A stretch of 64,000 bases of DNA, taken from positions 186,001-250,000 of the forward strand of contig MSJH02000813.1 of NCBI GenBank assembly GCA_001931875.2, given 5' to 3'. The notes under the pieces are model-generated. The model saw only the letters and a list, made by a program, of their open reading frames with translations, was not told where the DNA came from and did not search any database. Made by a program: the position numbers and the translations under genes. Below are positions 58,101 to 64,000 of this stretch, one piece after another (the stretch's first letter is position 1; each line of letters starts with the position of its first letter). The DNA is from Byssochlamys sp. IMV 00236. Its lineage: Eukaryota; Ascomycota; Eurotiomycetes; Eurotiales; Thermoascaceae.

Positions 58101-59414
58101 GGTCCACGATGAGGGTCGCCGTGGGTGAGATGGATGGGCCACCAGATAGCCTAGAGCATGGAGGGTGAACCTTCAGGAGCAGCTTTTTGGCCAGCATACA
58201 TCGCTATAACAGAGGTGGGATCACGGTTAACCGCGTCGGGCAGTTGATGGCTATACACAGCAAGACTGGTGGTTGTTGTTGGTATATTATTTTGGTCCTG
58301 TCTCTTCGTTTGCGGGCATCACTCTCGCCTGATCTATTGCTCTAGGTCCCTCGGGCACCGCAACACCAATTACTCTTGTACTCTTGTCTAGCTCAAACCT
58401 CAAGGAACCGTGGTTGCTAGGCATTGTTGACCGCTCTATCACCGGATATTGCTTGCAGGTTCCGAGAGGTTAAAGCAGAACCGTCACGACTGGTCGTCGA
58501 CGACTTCTGCAGCAGACGTCTCCATTCTTCTGTTTCGTCTTCATCGGCCCGCACACCGCTGGCTCTCTCTCTCTCCTGGCGAGAAGGGTTCTCGGAGGGG
58601 TAAACGGGGGAACGGCCAGGTACTTGGTCAGCCCGTGAGTCGCCTGGTGTCCAGTCGCGGCAGTTGATTCTCCGGGGCTTGAGACATCAATCATTATCAC
58701 CACTTGTCGACTTCGACATCACTGCGAATACAGTGAGGATATCATCAGCAGACATAAGCAACGTCGCTTCTTCTTCGGTTGGATTATCCAGCTGCGACCT
58801 TTTCCACCGTCAGATCTGCCCAGCTTGGCGTCTGCTCATCGTGACTAAGCGCCAGAGTGCCACCTCAGCAGCGCGACAGCATCGACAGTGCTAAGTTATT
58901 ACTCTGCTCTGCTGCTCTACTCTAGGGCAGACATCGTGGCGCAGTCCCCTTGGATCTTCTCGCCTTCGTACTTGACCCGTAAGGCCCCGTTTTTACGCCC
59001 ATTTACGCTTGCCCTGTCTCCCCGTGCCACCCATCCCGCGGATCTCAACCAAGCCGTTCCAGGGAAAGGCCGCGGTCGTTCCCTTCGATCTCCTGTCGCT
59101 GCGACGACGGCAACAATAGATCTCCCGACTCATTCCCACTCTGTCCGACTTTCATCTGTCACGGTCGAATTGTCTGCAACGTGCGTGACTTACATTCTTA
59201 CATTCTTAATGACAGACTCGCGTCCCTGCTGCGGAGCCCCGACCATGAATTGATCAACGCCATCCGAGAGACAGGTTGACGTACTGACCCTGCATATACC
59301 TGCCTACAATATCTCCCGCCTAAACGCTCTTTTATTTCCTGCCCCAATCGCTCAATTTCTGAACAAGGGACTGTATCCATCCGTGGAAGTCCCTCGGTTT
59401 GGAAACATACCAAC
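55114..59414. other. 4.3-kb gene-poor tract
   Basis: The longest stretch in the window without a recognised gene. ORFs of 60-130 codons are in many overlapping frames on both strands and none carries a domain or convincing splice pattern. An A-rich run lies near 57185-57200. The last 500 bases (about 58890-59414) resemble the pyrimidine-rich promoter and leader of the following J-protein gene and contain small uORFs (for example 59209-59253). No transposon ends or terminal repeats were recognised by eye. Confidence 0.5.
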
Positions 59415-61076
59415 ATGTCTTTATCGCCACCTACTATCGATCCATATGTCGTCCTGGGAGTCAAGAAAGATGCCACCCTACCTGAGATCAAATCCGCCCA
59501 TCGAAAACTCGTACTTAAATGCCACCCTGATAAAGTGAAGGATGAATCCCTGCGGAATGCGGCGCAAGATGAGTTCCAACGAGTGCAACAAGCATACGAG
59601 CTGCTCTCGGATGAGACCAAGCGGACGAGGTACGACCAGAAGGTGCGCTTGGCGGAACTTCGAAAGGAAGCCATGGAGCGCGCTGGCGGTGGCTCCTCTC
59701 CATACAGCTTTCCTCGCACAGCCGCTTCTAGCGGTGCACGAGAATATCGTGATGGACGGGTCTATGAAGAGAGAGTTCCTGCTGATGCGCGTTTCTACGA
59801 GGAGGAAGTTCCAGTCACAGAGGAAACACAGCCGGCCTCCAGGAGATATGATACTCGCAGGAAACAGCGCTCCAAGGCCACGGACGAGAAAACACGGTCC
59901 AAGGCCGAGCCTTCAGATTTCCACCGCACTAGGGAATACACGCGCGAAAGTCTGAAAGCGACTCATGCCGAACGGGCGAAGTATCGGAGCAAGACTCGAA
60001 GGAGAGAAGCCTCTGATAAATACGCGCCCTATTTCGAAAGTGCAGACGAATCTTCCGGTTCAGAGAGACCATTCGTCGTCAAGGTACGACCTGCTGAGAG
60101 CAAACGGACCCGAGAAACATATTCTTCGAGAAAGACAAAACCGGAATCGTCCCCACCACGACGCGATCCTAGATATTACGAGGACGGTGAGGATGAATAT
60201 CCCGATTCCTGGAAAACAAAACACGAGCGTTTGCAAACTTCAGCTCAAGACTACATCATGCGCTCAAGAGGTAATCCCCCTATCGAGGTTGATCGGCGAG
60301 CGCGTCCTTCCAACTCCCCACCAAAGTATTCCGAACCGCAGAAATACGAGCACGGATACACAGATGGGGAACCTGAGCCGCGACGTTCAACCCGCACACA
60401 TTCGAGAAGAGACACTACGCGGACATCTCGTGAACCTCCCAGCATGCCAACATCTTATTCTTCTCCCGCGGGAATCAAGATACCTTCTTCGGCAAAACCA
60501 CCTCTCCAGTCAGCGCGGTCATCCCCCGCGGCTTACGCGAGTCAGAAGGAGTCGAGCTCCCGGTCTGACAACCCCCTCTCGAGGATGGTTCCTCCCCCAA
60601 ATTCTGGATCTGTTAGAACCTCGAAAGTGAAGGGTAGCACGGACGAAGGCTACTCAAGTCCTGGCACTCCTGAGATGCGACAAAATGGCAACTCTCCGAA
60701 ACCGCCAGTCAGATACAAAATCCCTGGAGACAAACAAGATACTATAGTGGTGGAGCCTGCTGAGACTTCATATCGGCATCAGAGGAGTGTTTCACCTGTG
60801 CGGCCAGAAGGCCCCTCTGTTGTACGCCCGTCTATGTCTTCCAGGACGGGGTCGCAGCCTACTCGGACATATACTTATTCTCCGGAAGTTCCATGCCGCT
60901 TCCAGTCAGTGCAGACGCCCAGCTCCCGACCGTCTTACTCTCACGGTATCCGTTTTAAGGAGAAAGACATCAAGGTAGCTCCCGAGATCAAACCCAGCAA
61001 CGTCAGCTATACTCCCGACTACTATCGCTCTCGATATGATGATCCTCCCCTGGGCAGACGACAGTCTACCTATTGA
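59415..61076 (+). CDS. J-domain protein with long disordered tail
   Basis: Intronless, 553 aa, ATG at 59415. The J domain is at the extreme N-terminus (residues about 9-76) with DPYVVLGVKKDATLPEIKSA, HPD at 37-39 and a normal helix IV (YELLSDETKRTRYD). It is followed by a long charged, Arg/Ser/Pro/Tyr-rich region with no zinc centre or C-terminal peptide-binding domain, so it is a class C J-protein. It should stimulate an Hsp70; the client or location that the tail provides is unknown. The tail has many RRD, SRRDT and SSRTGS-type motifs that look like phosphorylation-rich disorder. Confidence 0.88.
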   Translation: MSLSPPTIDPYVVLGVKKDATLPEIKSAHRKLVLKCHPDKVKDESLRNAAQDEFQRVQQAYELLSDETKRTRYDQKVRLAELRKEAMERAGGGSSPYSFPRTAASSGAREYRDGRVYEERVPADARFYEEEVPVTEETQPASRRYDTRRKQRSKATDEKTRSKAEPSDFHRTREYTRESLKATHAERAKYRSKTRRREASDKYAPYFESADESSGSERPFVVKVRPAESKRTRETYSSRKTKPESSPPRRDPRYYEDGEDEYPDSWKTKHERLQTSAQDYIMRSRGNPPIEVDRRARPSNSPPKYSEPQKYEHGYTDGEPEPRRSTRTHSRRDTTRTSREPPSMPTSYSSPAGIKIPSSAKPPLQSARSSPAAYASQKESSSRSDNPLSRMVPPPNSGSVRTSKVKGSTDEGYSSPGTPEMRQNGNSPKPPVRYKIPGDKQDTIVVEPAETSYRHQRSVSPVRPEGPSVVRPSMSSRTGSQPTRTYTYSPEVPCRFQSVQTPSSRPSYSHGIRFKEKDIKVAPEIKPSNVSYTPDYYRSRYDDPPLGRRQSTY

Positions 61077-63834
61077 AGTCTTTCGAATCAACCTCCCAGG
61101 TGATTCTTCCACTTGCGTTCAAATGAAAATGCCATGATATTGTATGACATGCTATGATCTTCTGTTTCTTTTTCTTTTCTTCCCTTTCTTTTCTCTTGTC
61201 GGTCATCCTGTTATGTTGACCCGATTCTTATTTATACTTGATGATTTGATGGCTTGATGGCTGCCATGCAGCTCATTCACCCTTCACTAGAGATGGATTA
61301 TGAGGGACGATAGTGATTCTCCCCCTTCTACTCCTTTCCGTTGCATCTTGTTCGTCAGCGGTTTTTGCTCGGCCCACAGTTGGTTACGAGTCATATATTC
61401 ATACACCAGATCCACATAACCCATACAGTTTGCACTGAAGTCGGATGGCGTTGGAGTAGGGTTGATTGCAGTTTATCCATCGCGTGTATCTGATATCATT
61501 TCCCACAGAACTTCATGGCCATAGATGACCGTGGAAGGGTTAGGGATCCAATATATGATGCCTCAGGTTTCACTCAGCCTACGTTTAACTCTTGATTCGA
61601 AACGTTGACTGAGGTTTGGTTACCGTATTACAAACTTGCTTAGCTGTTTCCATTGGTACTCCAGTTGACCAGTTTTCTTCGACTACACGATAGGATAAGG
61701 CGTTCGGCAATCTGCATGGATGGGGCATATCCTACATGTGACAAGTGAACTAGTCGCCTCCAGAGCCGCTTGTCCGCTGAAGTAGTGGAATGAACCAACG
61801 GTCGGTACAAGTATGCATTTGATTCAGAGCAATAGTATTACCCCGATGCTGCTATACTTGACTAGAATACATCGGGCATTGATCCTGTGACGTAATTGCA
61901 GGTCTATCGTCTGATCGTCGGATTCCGAGCAAGAACAGATGTCACACAACCAGAGCGCCTCTTCTGTCGGATGAAATCATACGAGGTTGCGCGTTGGTGT
62001 TGCGCATAATGCTCAAAGACCCATATCCACCAAAAATCCTCCAGGATTAGTATACGAGAGCGGTGCTATTATTATTTGAGAACCTCCGCATACGAGCGGA
62101 CCCCGCGGATCGGACCGATCGACATCCCAAACTCCACCAGGCTTGCTCCGCCCCATCCCCGCCTCCTCGACACGTGGCTTGGGACTCAAAACTGACCTTC
62201 TGGGCACCGAAGCAGGTTTCAGATGCGATACTCGCTGTATCCGTCCACACAGTCGAAGTACGGAGATTATGCTCGACACATCGCTTACGTCTGGGTCTTG
62301 CCACACGGCGTCTAGGATCATCAGGGCGGTTACCGAAAGTACCGTGCGTACGTGGCCGGGGACATGAGGATCGGATCAGATTCTCCGTATCAACGTCTTT
62401 TGCCTGTAGCCTGGAGGAAATAATTCTTCCGAACGGCGCTGGGAATCTCCTTACTCAGCATTATGATCAATGCTGTCTAGACATTGTACGGGAAATTTTT
62501 GATAGATAACGTTAGATCCAGCTAGGACCAGACCTCTGAGGAGTTCTCCTTTTTGGTCGAGTCGTCTAGTCGACTTCCGATAGATAACTAGCATAGTAGC
62601 CTTGAAGGGGGTCTTGGTGCACCGGTCCAAAGTCACGTAGGTCTTGTTTCTATCCTTGATTTTCCTCGGATACCTAGATTATTGAATCACTATGTCCGAA
62701 AAGCAATGTATCTAAGACAAAAGAATCATTGTCATGATCGCTAGACAGAATAGTCCGTTGTTCAAATTCCTATAAAAGCAATCCGTACACAAAAAAAAAG
62801 AAAAAAAACCTCTACTATAACTTCTATCCTAGACAAATAAACGTACTGCAAGCCACAGGTAATTAGAGCGTGTACCCTCGTTCCTTCCCATCCTCTCATG
62901 AACGAACATCGTCAAAAAGACCGTCTTCGAAAAGACGCAGCAGCACCTACCCATGGCATACATTTAAACACCTAGCCACAAGCAAATACATTCCTCAGGC
63001 AAGACGATCTAGTTTCGGAGTATTTCCACACTACGATTTCCGATAGTTCCCTTCATCCCGTCCTTCCCCGATACTACAAGAACCGTTCCACGGTTCCTGA
63101 CTCCCCGACACCATCAATCGCTCTCCCCCATGGGGTCAAGCAGGAATTCGAACATATAGAAAACGATCTGTCCCTGGGACACTTAGAACTTTATTTCAAA
63201 TATATTCTATTTGCGTAACAGCAATGACGCAGACCAGGCACTGACCTATCCTTCGGGAAGTATATCTTGAGTCCGATTCTGGTATTGGTATTGCGGGAGA
63301 GCTTTGGGATATTCAGAACGGTTATAAGCTTTATGATAGGCGATGATGTTTGTGAACCTTGGGATTCTATTCTATGCGGCGTCAAAAGGAGAGATTGGGA
63401 AATATATCTTTGCCTATTTGGAGATCGGAGGGCGTCGAGGGTGATGGGGGTGCGAAGGAGGGTACAGGCAGCATTGCACTGCTTTGCTTTTAATACCTTC
63501 TTTCGAGAGCATGGTTTGATTTTTTTTTCTCTGCTTCTTCATCTATCTTGCTACCATATATCAAACATCATCATCTGCATCATATCTATCGAGAAGCATT
63601 CTCAATCGCAATTTGCATCCATCTCATCCAAGACAATCTATACTGCATCTTATTCTTCTACTGCATATCTATAGATATCCCATATTTATCATCAAGGCAG
63701 GAGAAACTCCACTTGCATTTATCCTTCATACGATTTCATACTTCATAAAACCTATCTACAGGTAAACAATATCTCCACCATCATCTAACTCTCTAAACTA
63801 ACAAGTTCCTCCAGTCACTATCTACATCCAATAA
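61077..63834. other. Long intergenic region before the right-edge gene
   Basis: About 2.75 kb. Contains the 3' UTR of the J-protein gene and, at about 63520-63830, a CT/CA-rich low-complexity stretch (many CATC and ATCT units) that looks like the long 5' UTR of the following gene. An A-rich run lies near 62791-62809. Short ORFs (for example 62063-62509) have no recognised domain. Confidence 0.5.
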
Positions 63835-64000
63835 ATGTCATCTACAACCAAAATGGACATGAGAATGGACGTCAACTTCCTCATCCAAGACGCCAACGAC
63901 ACTGGCAGCCCTATTCCAACCAGTATCGACTTCACCAAAGAAGACTTCAACGCCGCTGTCCAGCTTCATAATTACTGGAACGATGCATGGGCGCAGGATC
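63835..64000 (+). CDS. Start of an unidentified gene, truncated by the window edge
   Basis: An open frame from ATG at 63835 runs 55 codons to the end of the window without a stop. The N-terminus contains three further Met residues (MSSTTKMDMRMD), then DVNFLIQDANDTGSPIPTSI and FTKEDFNAAVQLHNYWNDAW. The codon use is C-ending biased (GAC, AAC, TTC, CTC), as in expressed fungal genes, and the upstream leader looks like a long fungal 5' UTR. The family is not recognised from this fragment. Confidence 0.6.
   Translation, partial: MSSTTKMDMRMDVNFLIQDANDTGSPIPTSIDFTKEDFNAAVQLHNYWNDAWAQD

Noticed and set aside
58888..59253. 121-residue frame upstream of the J-protein gene
   Set aside because: It lies in a pyrimidine-rich leader, has no recognised features and is probably a uORF or chance ORF.

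Overview
The window is nuclear DNA from a filamentous ascomycete, most likely Aspergillus or a close relative (Eurotiales). The evidence is many short introns (47-175 nt) with GTANGT-type donors and CTRAY-like branch points, long pyrimidine-rich 5' regions, genes on both strands with no operons, and fungal protein families such as Rua1_C, DUF7703, fungal rhodopsin-fold, Pff1, GrrA and a SLIP-GC-type GTPase. Species cannot be fixed from sequence alone. Exon boundaries were worked out by hand: each multi-exon model closes to a multiple of three and joins family motifs across the junctions.

Layout. 0.2-3.8 kb: eight-exon dynamin-like nuclear GTPase (+). 6.3-8.3 kb: Rua1_C-domain regulator (+). 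9.8-12.1 kb: TPR/J-domain co-chaperone (+). 14.2-16.6 kb: MFS sugar porter (+), tail-to-tail with a single-pass membrane protein carrying an adhesin-like SGSI repeat domain (-, 16.8-18.2 kb). 19.6-21.6 kb: two-TM protein with an 11-residue tandem-repeat helix (-). 24.5-26.3 kb: anion:cation-symporter MFS permease (+). 27.2-30.4 kb: Ark1/Prk1-type kinase (+). 30.8-31.5 kb: Mediator subunit Med10 (+). 32.3-33.0 kb: ICMT-like methyltransferase (+). 35.6-36.7 and 39.3-40.7 kb: two heptahelical membrane proteins of different families (+). 42.0-44.9 kb: vacuolar M28 protease Pff1 (-). 46.0-47.9 kb: F-box/LRR protein GrrA (-). 49.3-51.2 kb: acyl-CoA ligase-type adenylating enzyme (-). 51.9-52.9 kb: ribosomal protein uL13 (-). 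53.9-55.1 kb: metallophosphoesterase (+). 59.4-61.1 kb: second J-domain protein (+). 63.8 kb to edge: start of an unidentified gene (+).

How the genes relate. Most are unconnected housekeeping or regulatory genes, and I see no biosynthetic cluster, phage, CRISPR array, intact transposon, rRNA or tRNA. Functional themes are membrane transport and sensing (two transporters, two heptahelical proteins), proteostasis (two J-proteins, GrrA, Pff1) and gene expression (Med10, Rua1_C protein, uL13). No clear new multi-gene system was found. The least explained items are the SGSI-repeat membrane protein, the 11-mer repeat protein, the GTPase with a coiled-coil/NLS insert inside its G domain, and the heptahelical pair separated by a gene-poor tract. 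Gene-poor stretches (notably 36.7-39.3, 55.1-59.4 and 61.1-63.8 kb) hold no recognisable coding sequence.
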